NCBI GenBank assembly: GCA_937872385.1
Contig: CALMSO010000029.1
Location: forward strand, 1-33,278
Direction of reading: 5' to 3'
DNA length: 33,278 bases
Origin: an uncultured Saprospiraceae bacterium
GTDB taxonomy: Bacteria > Bacteroidota > Bacteroidia > Chitinophagales > Saprospiraceae
Shown: positions 1-8,248 of the stretch, in pieces
How the letters are laid out: every line of letters starts with the position of its first letter
Position numbering within the stretch: position 1 is the stretch's first letter
Made by a program: the position numbers and the translations under genes
Notes under the pieces: model-generated
Told to the model about the DNA's origin: nothing
Databases searched by the model: none
Seen by the model: only the letters and a program-made list of their open reading frames with translations

Positions 1-6
1 TGCATC

Positions 7-64
7 ATTTACCATTGGGTATTTACCATTTTATTACATGGATGATAAATACCCGTTGGTAAAT
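7..64. repeat. Long interrupted inverted repeat downstream of arsM
   Basis: Two nested perfect inverted repeats share one centre. The outer arms are ATTTACCA (7-14) and TGGTAAAT (57-64), and the inner arms are GGGTATTTA (17-25) and TAAATACCC (46-54). They are separated by a 2x2 mismatch and enclose a 20-nt loop. The hairpin begins 18 nt after the arsM stop on the minus strand. No T-run follows before the window edge, so it could be a transcript-end stabiliser, a factor-assisted terminator or part of an intergenic repeat. ATTTACCATT also occurs as a direct repeat at 7-16 and 21-30. Confidence 0.6.
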
Positions 65-81
65 ATTATATGATACAACTT

Positions 82-918
82 TTAGCAGCAACCGCTGCCC
101 GGTGCACAGTTTTGTGGCTTGCGCGCGAATACCGTGATGCTGTAAATACCAACTTGCTTTTCTTTCAAAGCTGTCAGTGCCGCTTGGCTGATGTATTGCA
201 AGAGGATGTCGTCGGGCACGGTGATGACTTTTTCCTTTTGCACTTCAATGTTTTCAAAGCCGGTTTCGCGGATGATGCCGAGGTATTCGTCGCGCTGGAT
301 AGCACCGGAAATGCAGCCAGCGTACATTTCGGCTACTTGCTTCAGGTCTTGCGGCAGCTCGCCTACCAGCACCACGTCCGAGATGCTGAAATGCCCGCCG
401 GGCTTGAGCACGCGCATGATTTCGCGGAACACCTGGCGCTTGTTGGGCACCAAATTCAAGACGCAATTGCTCACGATGACATCGGCTACGTTGGCGCTTA
501 CAGGCATTTTTTCGAGGTCGCCATAGCGAAATTCTACGTTGTTGAAGCCCAATTTTTCGGCGTTGGTGCGCGCTTTGTCAATCATGGCTTCACTGAAATC
601 AATGCCAATTACCTTGCCGTTGGGGCCCGTTTCGTGGTGGGCGATGAAGACGTCGTTGCCAGCGCCGCTGCCGAGGTCAATGACGGTGTGGCCAGGCTTG
701 ATTTTAGCGAATTGTGTGGGCAGCCCACAGCCGAGTCCTAAATCTGCATCTGCATTATAACCAGCGAGTTGTGTATAATTATCAGACATAATATTATACA
801 CTTCGCCGCTACAGCCAGTAGCACCACAGCAGGAGGCCGCGTTCGCGCTTTTGTCTTGCAGGGCGATTTCCGAGTATTTCTGGCGCACTAATTCTTTCAG
901 TTCTTGTTCTGTTTGCAT
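82..918 (-). CDS. arsM: Arsenite S-adenosylmethionine methyltransferase (ArsM)
   Basis: A 278-aa cytoplasmic protein that should methylate As(III) stepwise with S-adenosylmethionine. The SAM-binding motif I is VIDLGSGAGND at residues 79-89, followed by the acidic GIDFSEAM near 105-112 and a post-motif LKPGG at 171-175. Cysteines expected of ArsM-type enzymes are present: C30/C31/C36 in an N-terminal cluster, C64, C152 in SNCVLNLV and C201 in YAGCISGAI, the last two being the likely arsenic-binding pair. The C-terminus carries a further cysteine-rich CAPGSGCC. It lies 103 bp downstream of an ArsR-type repressor on the same strand, so the two probably form one arsenic-inducible transcript. Length and architecture match bacterial ArsM. 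Confidence 0.93.
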   Translation of the reverse strand: MQTEQELKELVRQKYSEIALQDKSANAASCCGATGCSGEVYNIMSDNYTQLAGYNADADLGLGCGLPTQFAKIKPGHTVIDLGSGAGNDVFIAHHETGPNGKVIGIDFSEAMIDKARTNAEKLGFNNVEFRYGDLEKMPVSANVADVIVSNCVLNLVPNKRQVFREIMRVLKPGGHFSISDVVLVGELPQDLKQVAEMYAGCISGAIQRDEYLGIIRETGFENIEVQKEKVITVPDDILLQYISQAALTALKEKQVGIYSITVFARKPQNCAPGSGCC

Positions 919-1021
919 AATGAAAATTTTTTAATGTGTTAACGGATGATTTATAGCGATTTGCTTCAATGGTAATTACAGTTTGATATAATCGGCGACG
1001 GCTAAGGCTCGTCCATGCCAT

Positions 1022-1348
1022 TCAGCAGCATTGCTGTTGGGATAGATTTTTGAACATGGTGTTCATCTTGCCGGTGAAGCGTTCTAAGGCGTCCCAGTTG
1101 ATGCAGTAGCACGATTTTTTGCCTTCAATTTCGCCGGTGATCAGCCCTGCGTTTTTCAGCTCCTTCAGATGTTGGGAAACGGTGGCCTGCGCCAAGGGCA
1201 GCACTTCTACAATCTCACCGCAGATGCACATTTGCTTTTCGGCCAGCGTTTGCAAAATGGCGATACGCGCCGGATGGGCGAGGGCTTTGGCAAATTCTGC
1301 CAGTTGTATTAATTCTTCGGAAAATTCCGCACTTTTATTAATTGCCAT
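1022..1348 (-). CDS. arsR: ArsR/SmtB-family metalloregulatory repressor
   Basis: A 108-aa winged-helix repressor. The recognition helix region is LPLAQATVSQHLKELKNAGLI (about 50-70), preceded by an MCICGEIV segment with C41 and C43, which is where ArsR proteins place their thiol sensor site. Further cysteines are C80/C82 and a C-terminal CC pair (107-108), any of which could complete three-coordinate As(III) binding. The start at 1348 follows a promoter and palindromic operator (1353-1400) directly, which supports autorepression. arsM lies downstream on the same strand, so arsenite is the likely inducer. Other thiophilic metals cannot be excluded from sequence alone. Confidence 0.9.
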   Translation of the reverse strand: MAINKSAEFSEELIQLAEFAKALAHPARIAILQTLAEKQMCICGEIVEVLPLAQATVSQHLKELKNAGLITGEIEGKKSCYCINWDALERFTGKMNTMFKNLSQQQCC

Positions 1349-1352
1349 GTTT

Positions 1353-1382
1353 CGATATTATTTTATATCGCAAATATACGAT
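1353..1382. promoter_or_regulatory. Candidate ArsR operator (two overlapping palindromes)
   Basis: CGATAT (1353-1358) and ATATCG (1365-1370) form one inverted repeat. ATCG (1367-1370) and CGAT (1379-1382) form a second with an 8-nt spacer. The latter encloses the -7 element of the arsR promoter exactly, so bound repressor would block RNA polymerase. The site lies 5 nt upstream of the arsR start codon. Confidence 0.65.
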
Positions 1383-1400
1383 GATAAAATACAAAGTCAA
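1371..1400 (-). promoter_or_regulatory. Bacteroidota-type promoter of arsR-arsM
   Basis: On the minus strand the -33 element TTG (1398-1400) is followed by exactly 19 nt and then TATATTTG (1371-1378). This is a perfect match to the Bacteroidota primary-sigma consensus TTG-N19-TAnnTTTG. It reads into arsR with a short leader. Confidence 0.75.
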
Positions 1401-1512
1401 GCGTTTTTCGATTTTTTTGTAAAAAAAGTTACTTGAAAAGCTGTTAAACGTCTAAATTAACAGGGAAACGAGATGCATTGAAACTTTTGCAGAAAGGCAC
1501 AACCGTAATGTT

Positions 1513-1875
1513 ATGAAAAATAAAGGCTGCATCGAATGCGGGGAAGCGATTATTGGGCGGCAGGACAAGCGTTTTTGTTCTGACCAGTGCCGCAGCGCCT
1601 TTAACAACCGCTTGAACAGCGACGCCACGAACTTTATTCGTAATATCAATAACATTTTGCGCAAAAATCGCCGCATCCTCTTTGAACTGAACCCCGACGG
1701 CAAAGCTAAAATACACAAAGACAAGCTGCTGGAGCGTGGCTTCAAATTTGGCTATTTCACTAACGAATACGTGACCAAAGCGGGCAAAGTGTATCGCTTT
1801 TGCTACGACCAAGGCTATCTGCCCTTAGAGCAGGATTATTATGCCTTAGTGGTGCGGCAGGAGTATGTGGAGTAG
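1513..1875 (+). CDS. Small zinc-ribbon protein of unknown function
   Basis: A 120-aa protein. The N-terminus has C6-x2-C9-x12-C22-x3-C26 (CIEC...CSDQC), a treble-clef or zinc-ribbon arrangement that should bind one zinc. The rest is basic and mixed helix/strand, with the end rich in tyrosine and aromatics. There is no signal peptide or membrane segment, so it is probably cytoplasmic. Similar short proteins with this N-terminal zinc motif are, as I recall, common in Bacteroidota, but I know of no assigned role. It stands alone, divergent from arsR and convergent with the Uma2 gene. Nucleic-acid binding is a guess from the zinc ribbon and basic charge. Confidence 0.8.
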   Translation: MKNKGCIECGEAIIGRQDKRFCSDQCRSAFNNRLNSDATNFIRNINNILRKNRRILFELNPDGKAKIHKDKLLERGFKFGYFTNEYVTKAGKVYRFCYDQGYLPLEQDYYALVVRQEYVE

Positions 1876-1902
1876 GGGAGAGTATTTATAGATATCACAG
1901 CA

Positions 1903-2559
1903 TCATTCCAGCAGCCCAGCCAGCGTTTGCAAAAACACTTGCTGATCGAATATTGCCTTTACGGGAATGGTAAAACCTTCTACGGCAATACTTTGTAAAT
2001 GCTGTTTTTTATCAAATGTGTTGATGGGCTCATAAGCATTGTCCTGTAAGTGGTACTGCTCAACGGTTTGTTGTCGGGCGTCCACAATCCAGTATTCTAA
2101 AATGCCATGCGCTTCATAATCCTGAAACTTGATGCCTCGGTCGCGGGCGTGCGTACCTGAAGAGAGCACTTCTACGACCAAATCCGGCGCTGGGAAGGTG
2201 GTTTGCTCTTCCTTGAAATGCGCGGCTTTATCCTGTTGGAAAAAACAAATATCGGGTTCGTAATCATTGCGCGTAAGCGATATCATGAGTTTTTCGTGCC
2301 CGACATAGCCGAGTTGGTGCTTGGTTACATAAGATTTTAACAAAATGTACAGATTGCCGCTTGCATTATCGTGCCGCTTCTTTACCGGCGAATGTACAAT
2401 GATTTCTCCATTGATAAACTCGGCTTTCTGGTCTTCCGTGACGATTTCATAGAAATGCCGACGCAAAGACCGCTCGGCGGCCAGCGCTTGTTGCACTTCC
2501 TCAATGACTAAAGGCGCATTGGGCATTTCCAGCAATTGTTCAGCGATGTTTTTTTTCAT
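1903..2559 (-). CDS. Uma2-family PD-(D/E)xK nuclease-like protein
   Basis: A 218-aa protein of the Uma2 family (restriction-endonuclease-like fold). Family landmarks are visible: FINGEIIVHSPV (48-59), NDYEPDICFF with D103, PDLVVEVLSSGT with E130 (125-136), then RGIKFQDYEAHGILEYWIVD with K144 and the typical G-[IV]-x-EYWIVD ending. The D103/E130/K144 set fits the presumed catalytic centre. Uma2 proteins are widespread, often in many copies, and their biological role is not settled. It is a single gene facing the zinc-ribbon gene, with no partner methylase or antitoxin beside it, so it need not be a restriction or toxin component. Confidence 0.85.
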   Translation of the reverse strand: MKKNIAEQLLEMPNAPLVIEEVQQALAAERSLRRHFYEIVTEDQKAEFINGEIIVHSPVKKRHDNASGNLYILLKSYVTKHQLGYVGHEKLMISLTRNDYEPDICFFQQDKAAHFKEEQTTFPAPDLVVEVLSSGTHARDRGIKFQDYEAHGILEYWIVDARQQTVEQYHLQDNAYEPINTFDKKQHLQSIAVEGFTIPVKAIFDQQVFLQTLAGLLE

Positions 2560-2610
2560 GTAAATGCATTTGTACCTGAAAGATACAACACTTTTTCCAG
2601 CCGGAAAAGT

Positions 2611-5499
2611 TCATTGTCGCACCACGCGCCGGTAAATGAACCGATTATTATGCTCAATACGCAATAAATAGACACCTGCGGGTAGCCCAGACAAGTCTAT
2701 TGGCATTTGCTTTTGCCGTAGTGTTTGTGGCGGCAGGGCGAGGCGGCCGTTGATGTCGAACAGCGAGATACGACTTTCTGCCCATTCGGGGAAATCAAGT
2801 ACTATTTGCAACTGCTCCTGCACCGGATTGGGGAATACCTGGACCTGAGCGGCCCAAGCTGGCTCATACGCCGAGGTGGTTCCGACCGTTACGCTTAGGT
2901 TTTCAATGCAACCTTCCCGGTCGGTGACTTCCACCGTGTAAACACCGGGTATCAGATTGAAAATATCTTCGGTAGTTTCACCGTTCGACCAGAGATAGGA
3001 GTAGGGCGGGATGCCTCCTGCTACGATGAGATTGATGAACCAATTGCCATTGGCTGCGCCGGTTTCTGCGCTTAGCTGAATAGGCGCCGGCTCTATGAGG
3101 GTGAAGGTTTTTTCATTAGCGCACTTGTGCGTATCTGTTACGGTGACCGTGTAAACTCCCGCCGTCAGATTATACACCTGCGGCGTACGCAAGCCATTCG
3201 ACCATTTGTAATCTAAAGGCTGGGTGCCGCCGATCACTGTGAGTTGAATAGCGCCGCTGGGGGAGCCACTGCATTGCAGATTGGTCACGTCGCCCAGCAC
3301 GATGGGCCCGGTGAGATTTTCAAGTGTAGCCATGGACATCACTGAGCAGTTCCTTGCGTCCGTTACCGTAAGATGATAATTGCCAGACTTTAGCGCAGTC
3401 AGCACCGCCGAGGTATCGCCGGTATTCCATTTGAAACGATAAGGAGCGTGTCCACCCGCTGGAAACCCGACCAGCACACCGTTGGCATTGCCGCAGGTTT
3501 CGTCCACTTTGGTAAATTGCACTTCTACGCGGGGCGGCTCGGTCAGTGTGAAACTTTCGGTGTAAATACAGCCGTTGGCATCGCGGGCTAAGGCTGCGTA
3601 GGTATTGGCACCCAGATTGCCGAAAGTATTTTGTGTAGAAAAATTACCGTTATTTAAAGCATAAGTAAAAGGCTGAACGCCACCCTGTGCTTGTATTGTG
3701 GCACTGCCATTCTGATTGCCAAAGCAAGTAATTGGCTGTAAATCAATGTTTAATGAAGGCGCAGTAGGTTCTTCTATCGTAAATGGATAGGGGAACACAC
3801 AATCTATGGAGTCGCGCAGGTAAATGTTGTAATTGCCGGCTGGCAAGTCCTTGAAACTGTTGCGATTAATAAAGGTTGCTCCGTCCATCGAATATTTATA
3901 GTCATCGCTATTGCCGTCAATAATTTCCACCACAATGGAGCCGTCTTCAGCGCTGGGGCAGGAGGGATGCTGGATGCGGAAAAACACTTTAGGCGCTTCC
4001 GATGCCGGAACAATAGCAATCACCTTGTGAATGCAGCCGTCGGGGTATTGTACAAAAACGGTGTATTGGCCCGGTGCGAGTCCTTCAAACAAAAAACTTT
4101 GCTGCCAGACGATGCTGTCTAAAGAGAACAGATAATTGCCATAAAGCAATTTGCCACCTTCTACAATGACAATGGAGCCCGAGGGTTCGTCGGGGCAACT
4201 GGCAGTAACATTAGCAGCCAAAGGCGGCGCTTCTGCAGCCGTCACAGTGAAAATATCTCGGCTCTGGCAGCCGCGCCGGTCTTGAACGATCATTCGGTAG
4301 TTGCCCGGCGGCAGGTTTTCAAAAATAGGACGATTCTGAAAATCCACTCCATTGATAGAATACGCATAACCCCCATTGCCACCCGCTGCGCGCAGCTCTG
4401 CACTGCCCGGCTCGTTGGGGCAGTCGGGGTCATCCACAGTAGCGTTGATGGTCAGCGGTGGCGGCTCGCTAATGCGCACCGGATAAGGCACGTAGCAGTC
4501 TGGTCCTTCCAATACAAACACGCGATAACTACCTGGTGGCAAGCCCCGGAAGTCGGGTTCGCGTTGTACGGCCGCGGTTAGGGAGTCGAGTGTATAGCCG
4601 GTGATATTGGTATCGGTGAGTGGCTCTACTCGGATGGAGCCATCGCGGAAGCCATGGCAAGTTACATTTTCGACGGCGAGGGTAGCGGGAGTAAACTGCG
4701 GCGTGGAGCGCACACGCACCCTTTCTGCCACGCGGCAGCCCTTGAGGTCAATCACTTGGATATTATAATCGGTGTTGCCGCGCAAGCGCTGGAATACAGG
4801 CTCGCGTTGCAGGTTTGTACTGTTGTTAAGTGCGTAGAGATAATTGCCAGAACCGCCCGTGGTGCGCATAGTGATGGTGCCGTTTTCGGTGCAGGTTTCG
4901 TCGAGTACTTCAGCGCGGGTCTTGAGCGAGTCGAGCAGTTCTATAAAAACATCGCGGGTAGCGAGGCAGCCATTTCGGTCTTTGACTTCCACGCGGAGCA
5001 AGCTGGTGCTGTCCACAAAAAACTCATCTTTGTCGCAATCGGTACAATCTACGGTAGTGCCATACAGCGATCGAGCAGAATTCACCCGGAACTCGCCATT
5101 GCCACCTTCGATGCGGCGCGTCAGATTGACTAAGCCGCCCACTCCGCAAATGACCGTATCGAGAAAAGGAGCCTGAATAAGAGGAGGATCTTCGATGCGA
5201 AAACTCAGGGTATCAGCGCATTGCAAATTACTGACAATCACCCGATAAACGCCAGCTGTCAGCCCGGTGGCACTATTGGTAGTAGCGGGCAGGTTCAGCC
5301 CTTCCCAACGAAACGAGAGGTTTACAATCGGCGTAGCGGACAGTAGTCGGATCGCGCCATCGTTGCCGCCGGGGCAGGAGGTGCGCTTCAGTTCAGGTAC
5401 AATACCAAAGCCGCAGCGCTGATTATTAGCGCCCGTATTTTGTGCCATTGCCGGTAAGGCAAACAGCAAGAGCCAGCCGATAAGATACCCGTGTTTCAT
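2611..5499 (-). CDS. SprB-repeat surface/secreted protein with type IX sorting domain
   Basis: I place the start at 5499, giving 962 aa, because a Sec signal peptide begins there (MKHGYLIGWLLLFALPAMAQ). An in-frame ATG at 5592 would bury it 31 residues inside. The mature protein consists of about eleven repeats of 65-85 aa. Each begins near a Cys-x-Gly pattern (for example TCHGFRDGSI, CPSAEDGSI, CFGNQNGSA), passes GGxxPYxYxW/S and L(P/T)xGxY, and ends in VxDxxGC. This is the SprB-repeat pattern of Bacteroidota adhesins. The last ~75 residues (VFPNPVQEQLQI ... GLPAGVYLLRI ... YRRVVRQ) form a type A T9SS C-terminal domain. The protein should therefore cross the outer membrane through the machinery encoded at 11.2-17.3 kb. 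Its ligand is unknown. Confidence 0.92.
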   Translation of the reverse strand: MKHGYLIGWLLLFALPAMAQNTGANNQRCGFGIVPELKRTSCPGGNDGAIRLLSATPIVNLSFRWEGLNLPATTNSATGLTAGVYRVIVSNLQCADTLSFRIEDPPLIQAPFLDTVICGVGGLVNLTRRIEGGNGEFRVNSARSLYGTTVDCTDCDKDEFFVDSTSLLRVEVKDRNGCLATRDVFIELLDSLKTRAEVLDETCTENGTITMRTTGGSGNYLYALNNSTNLQREPVFQRLRGNTDYNIQVIDLKGCRVAERVRVRSTPQFTPATLAVENVTCHGFRDGSIRVEPLTDTNITGYTLDSLTAAVQREPDFRGLPPGSYRVFVLEGPDCYVPYPVRISEPPPLTINATVDDPDCPNEPGSAELRAAGGNGGYAYSINGVDFQNRPIFENLPPGNYRMIVQDRRGCQSRDIFTVTAAEAPPLAANVTASCPDEPSGSIVIVEGGKLLYGNYLFSLDSIVWQQSFLFEGLAPGQYTVFVQYPDGCIHKVIAIVPASEAPKVFFRIQHPSCPSAEDGSIVVEIIDGNSDDYKYSMDGATFINRNSFKDLPAGNYNIYLRDSIDCVFPYPFTIEEPTAPSLNIDLQPITCFGNQNGSATIQAQGGVQPFTYALNNGNFSTQNTFGNLGANTYAALARDANGCIYTESFTLTEPPRVEVQFTKVDETCGNANGVLVGFPAGGHAPYRFKWNTGDTSAVLTALKSGNYHLTVTDARNCSVMSMATLENLTGPIVLGDVTNLQCSGSPSGAIQLTVIGGTQPLDYKWSNGLRTPQVYNLTAGVYTVTVTDTHKCANEKTFTLIEPAPIQLSAETGAANGNWFINLIVAGGIPPYSYLWSNGETTEDIFNLIPGVYTVEVTDREGCIENLSVTVGTTSAYEPAWAAQVQVFPNPVQEQLQIVLDFPEWAESRISLFDINGRLALPPQTLRQKQMPIDLSGLPAGVYLLRIEHNNRFIYRRVVRQ

Positions 5500-5736
5500 A
5501 TTGCAAAAAGGTAGCGGAATACCGACGCGCCCGAAAGCGGCCGATATTCCGTGTTTCCGATGTTTGGGATTTACAAAAGTCAGATTGTTCATGGGATTAC
5601 AATTCCGTATTGAATACCTGACAAAATTAAGCTAAAAAGCCGTGCGATGGGAAATATTTTTAGGCAAAACGTAGGAGTCCAAAATCAAAAATTTGTTAAT
5701 TTTAGCTGTGTTTTTGATTGTAGATGCAACTTAGCA

Positions 5737-7272
5737 ATGATGAAAACTCCTTCGGAAGACCTTTTTCAACTGATCAAGTCCCTAACGCGGCAGGAGAAAC
5801 GCTATTTCAAACTATATGCGGCCCGGCACGCCATTGAGGGGCAAAACAAGTACGCCTTGCTTTTTGACGCCATTGATGCGCAAGAAACGTACGACGAAGC
5901 GGCCATCCGAGAGCAATTTCGGGCAGAAGCCTTTGTACGGCAGTTGCACGTAGTGAAGAATTATTTGTATCAAAATATGCTCAACAGCCTGCGGCACTTT
6001 CACGAAAGCCAGTCGGAAGATCGGTTTAATATTGAAATGCGCCACGCCGAATTGCTGTTCAACAAGGGCTTGTACAAACAAAGTGAAAAGGCGCTGGGCA
6101 AGGCCAAGGCTTTGGCTACCGAGCACGAGCATTTTTTGCAACTGCTGGAGGTCTATCGCTGGGAGCACCAGATAGCACATAGCCGCAATGATTTCAAGAT
6201 GCTGACGGAGTATGTAGAAAAAGGAATTGAGGAGGAATTTGCGCTGATAGCCCGGTATCAAAATTTTCTTGAATTTCAGGCGCTCAATGATCGGGTTTTT
6301 ATTCCCTATTGGCAAAAAGGCGCTATCCGCAACGAGTCGGAGAAAGCGGCCCTGCGGCGCTTGTTTGCCGAGCCAAAGTTTCAAAGTGCCGACCACGCGC
6401 AGTCTTTTAATGCCCGGTATTTTTATTATAATGCCCGGTTTTCCTATCATTTTTTCATCGGGGAGCTGGCAGAAAGCTACGAACACGTCCAGCAATTGGT
6501 AGCGCTGTTTGAAAACCTTGATCGCAAGCGCCTCAAAGGCAAATTGGTGCGTTATTTTAGCAGCGCGCTCATCAATTTGTACATTGTGCAGCAACGACTT
6601 GGGCTGTTTGAAGAAATCCCCCAAACGCTGGCCAAGCTGCGCAACGTACCCGCAGAATCTCCCGACCAAAAGCGCCGGCTTTTCGTGCGCAGCTTCAATC
6701 TCGAAGTGGATTTGTACCTCAGCACCGGGCAGTTTACGAAAGGCATTGCGCAGATTAGCCCCTTGGAGCAGGTGTTTCAAGAGTACCTGAGCGCCGTGGA
6801 CAAGCAACAGCGGCTGGGCGTTTATTACAACCTGGCTTATCTGTATTTTGGTGCTGGCGATTATAATCGGGCGCTCGACTGGATCAATCTTCTGCTTCAA
6901 GACCCCGACCTCAAGACCCGCGAGGACATTCACTGCTTCGGCCGTATTTTACATCTGATTATTCATTATGAATTGGGCAACGACCAGCTTTTAGAATATG
7001 CCGTGCAGTCGGCTTCGCGCTTTCTGTCGCGGCGGCAGCGCTTGTTTCAGGTAGAATCCATTATGCTCAAACTCATGCGGCGCTATCCACGTTGGCTGAC
7101 CAACCGTGACAAAAAACGCGGTTTTCGAGAACTCCTGCAGGAAATGCAGATGCTAAATTCCGATGAATTTGAACGCCGTGCTTTTGAGTATTTCGACTTC
7201 ATCGCTTGGTTAGAAAGCAAGGTGCAGCAGCAGTCCTTTGCCGAAATCGCCAAGCAGCGCCACGCAGGGTAG
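5737..7272 (+). CDS. Helical-repeat protein of unknown function
   Basis: Translation probably starts at one of the tandem ATGs at 5737/5740 (MMKTPSEDLFQLIKSL), giving 511 aa. The upstream extension to 5647 is low-complexity and unlike the rest. The N-terminal segment SLTRQEKRYFKLYA resembles a family I recall as frequent in Bacteroidota. The body is almost entirely alpha-helical, with TPR-like helix pairs such as LAYLYFGAGDYNRALDWINLLL in the C-terminal half. There is no signal peptide, transmembrane segment or catalytic motif, so a cytoplasmic scaffold role is plausible. It is divergent from the SprB-repeat gene and convergent with the glucosaminidase gene (14-bp gap). Function is not recognisable. 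Confidence 0.8.
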   Translation: MMKTPSEDLFQLIKSLTRQEKRYFKLYAARHAIEGQNKYALLFDAIDAQETYDEAAIREQFRAEAFVRQLHVVKNYLYQNMLNSLRHFHESQSEDRFNIEMRHAELLFNKGLYKQSEKALGKAKALATEHEHFLQLLEVYRWEHQIAHSRNDFKMLTEYVEKGIEEEFALIARYQNFLEFQALNDRVFIPYWQKGAIRNESEKAALRRLFAEPKFQSADHAQSFNARYFYYNARFSYHFFIGELAESYEHVQQLVALFENLDRKRLKGKLVRYFSSALINLYIVQQRLGLFEEIPQTLAKLRNVPAESPDQKRRLFVRSFNLEVDLYLSTGQFTKGIAQISPLEQVFQEYLSAVDKQQRLGVYYNLAYLYFGAGDYNRALDWINLLLQDPDLKTREDIHCFGRILHLIIHYELGNDQLLEYAVQSASRFLSRRQRLFQVESIMLKLMRRYPRWLTNRDKKRGFRELLQEMQMLNSDEFERRAFEYFDFIAWLESKVQQQSFAEIAKQRHAG

Positions 7273-7285
7273 AAAAAGCACGTTC

Positions 7286-8110
7286 CTACCAGGCGTCTAA
7301 GCGTTGCAAATTATACTTTTCAATCACGCTAATCAGTTTTTTGTCGTAATTTTTATCCGGATTGTAGCCATAGTTTTTCAGTGCTTTGGCCCACTTTTGG
7401 TAGCTGCCATCCAATTCAAACAACTGCGGGTATTGCCCGCGCAGCAGGAGGCTGTGCGCCCGCCAGTTTTCCCAAGCATTGTTGTATTGGGCTTCGGCCA
7501 GCGGCGCACCAAAATGATTGTGCGACTGGATGGCGCCAGCCCGGCTTTCGATGATGCCTTGTGCCATTTTGATGCTGGCCGGAATGCCAAATTTCTGCAT
7601 TTCTACCTGTGCCACCTTAGTGAAGCGATGGATATAGCCTTGCACGCGCTGCTCGTCAAGCTCTTCTACCGAAGCGGCTTTGGGCGTTGTTTTACCTTTC
7701 AGGCTGATGGCGTCGAGCAGGTTCAGTTCGTTGTTCTGCGATTGGCTGGCGTGGGTCGGTTTTGCGGCAGGCTCTGCCGCTGGCAGCATAGCTGAAGCCG
7801 CCGGGGCACGCATATTGATAGAAAACTGAATGTCTTTTTTCAAAACAATAAAAATAACCAACGCAGCCAGCCCCAGCCGCCACCAGCTCAGTCGCCAACC
7901 TGCCAGCCAACCCGCCGTAGCCATGTGCAGCCGGTAGCGCAAGGCTACGAATAGCTTGCTGATGCCGACCCATAGCTTGCGAAGTATCCAGCCCAGCGTT
8001 ACATCGTACAACAAAACATACACCGGTTGACCGGGTTTTCCGGCACCACGCCACACCGATGAAGGCGTGCGCCTTTCCGTAGCAAAACCTTTTGATTGAT
8101 GCGCTTTCAT
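7286..8110 (-). CDS. Membrane-anchored glucosaminidase (GH73-like)
   Basis: A 274-aa protein with a basic cytoplasmic N-terminus (1-73), one membrane helix (about 74-91, WWRLGLAALVIFIVL), an Ala/Pro-rich linker (101-150) and a C-terminal glucosaminidase domain (about 155-270). IPASIKMAQGIIESRAG (176-192) is the family signature, and E188 is the expected catalytic acid. SHNHFGAP and later aromatic residues (YQKWAKALKNYGY, 237-249) complete the fold. It should cleave N-acetylglucosaminyl bonds in peptidoglycan from the periplasmic face. A candidate promoter (8190-8220) lies in the shared divergent region with the S24 regulator. The unusually long ~73-aa tail before the membrane helix has no recognised domain. 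Confidence 0.88.
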   Translation of the reverse strand: MKAHQSKGFATERRTPSSVWRGAGKPGQPVYVLLYDVTLGWILRKLWVGISKLFVALRYRLHMATAGWLAGWRLSWWRLGLAALVIFIVLKKDIQFSINMRAPAASAMLPAAEPAAKPTHASQSQNNELNLLDAISLKGKTTPKAASVEELDEQRVQGYIHRFTKVAQVEMQKFGIPASIKMAQGIIESRAGAIQSHNHFGAPLAEAQYNNAWENWRAHSLLLRGQYPQLFELDGSYQKWAKALKNYGYNPDKNYDKKLISVIEKYNLQRLDAW

Positions 8111-8115
8111 ATTTT

Positions 8116-8145
8116 TTGTTTTTGTAAAAACTTTCTGTATCTTTA
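8116..8145 (+). promoter_or_regulatory. Candidate promoter of the S24 regulator gene
   Basis: TTG (8116-8118), 19 nt, then TATCTTTA (8138-8145). This is one mismatch from the TTG-N19-TAnnTTTG consensus. It would give a leader of roughly 95 nt before the ATG at 8249. Confidence 0.5.
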
Positions 8146-8189
8146 ACTACTTTTTGCAATACCTCAATCCACGCGATGGATTAGTGAAA

Positions 8190-8220
8190 CAAATTTAAAA
8201 CAAAAAATTTATTAAAACAA
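8190..8220 (-). promoter_or_regulatory. Candidate promoter of the glucosaminidase gene
   Basis: On the minus strand, TTG (8218-8220), 20 nt, then TAAATTTG (8190-8197), a full match to the -7 consensus. It overlaps the repeats near the S24 start codon, so the same factor could control both divergent genes. Confidence 0.5.
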
Positions 8221-8239
8221 GTTATTTTAAACAAATAAG
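8195..8239. promoter_or_regulatory. Repeated sites in the divergent region (possible S24 operator)
   Basis: TTAAAACAA occurs at 8195-8203 and 8212-8220, with a one-mismatch copy TTTAAACAA at 8226-8234. An inverted repeat TTATTT (8222-8227) / AAATAA (8233-8238) sits 10 nt before the S24 ATG. This would suit an autoregulatory operator, but the region is very AT-rich and such matches can arise by chance. Confidence 0.35.
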
Positions 8240-8248
8240 TTTAAAAAT

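Noticed and set aside
70..741. 223-aa plus-strand reading frame opposite arsM
   Set aside because: It is a shadow of arsM in the antisense frame; all family motifs are on the minus strand.
4654..5133. 159-aa plus-strand reading frame within the SprB-repeat gene
   Set aside because: It is antisense to clear SprB repeats.
5812..6933. 373-aa minus-strand reading frame opposite the helical-repeat protein
   Set aside because: It lacks a coherent start or domain; the plus-strand frame has regular amphipathic helix pairs and a better start.
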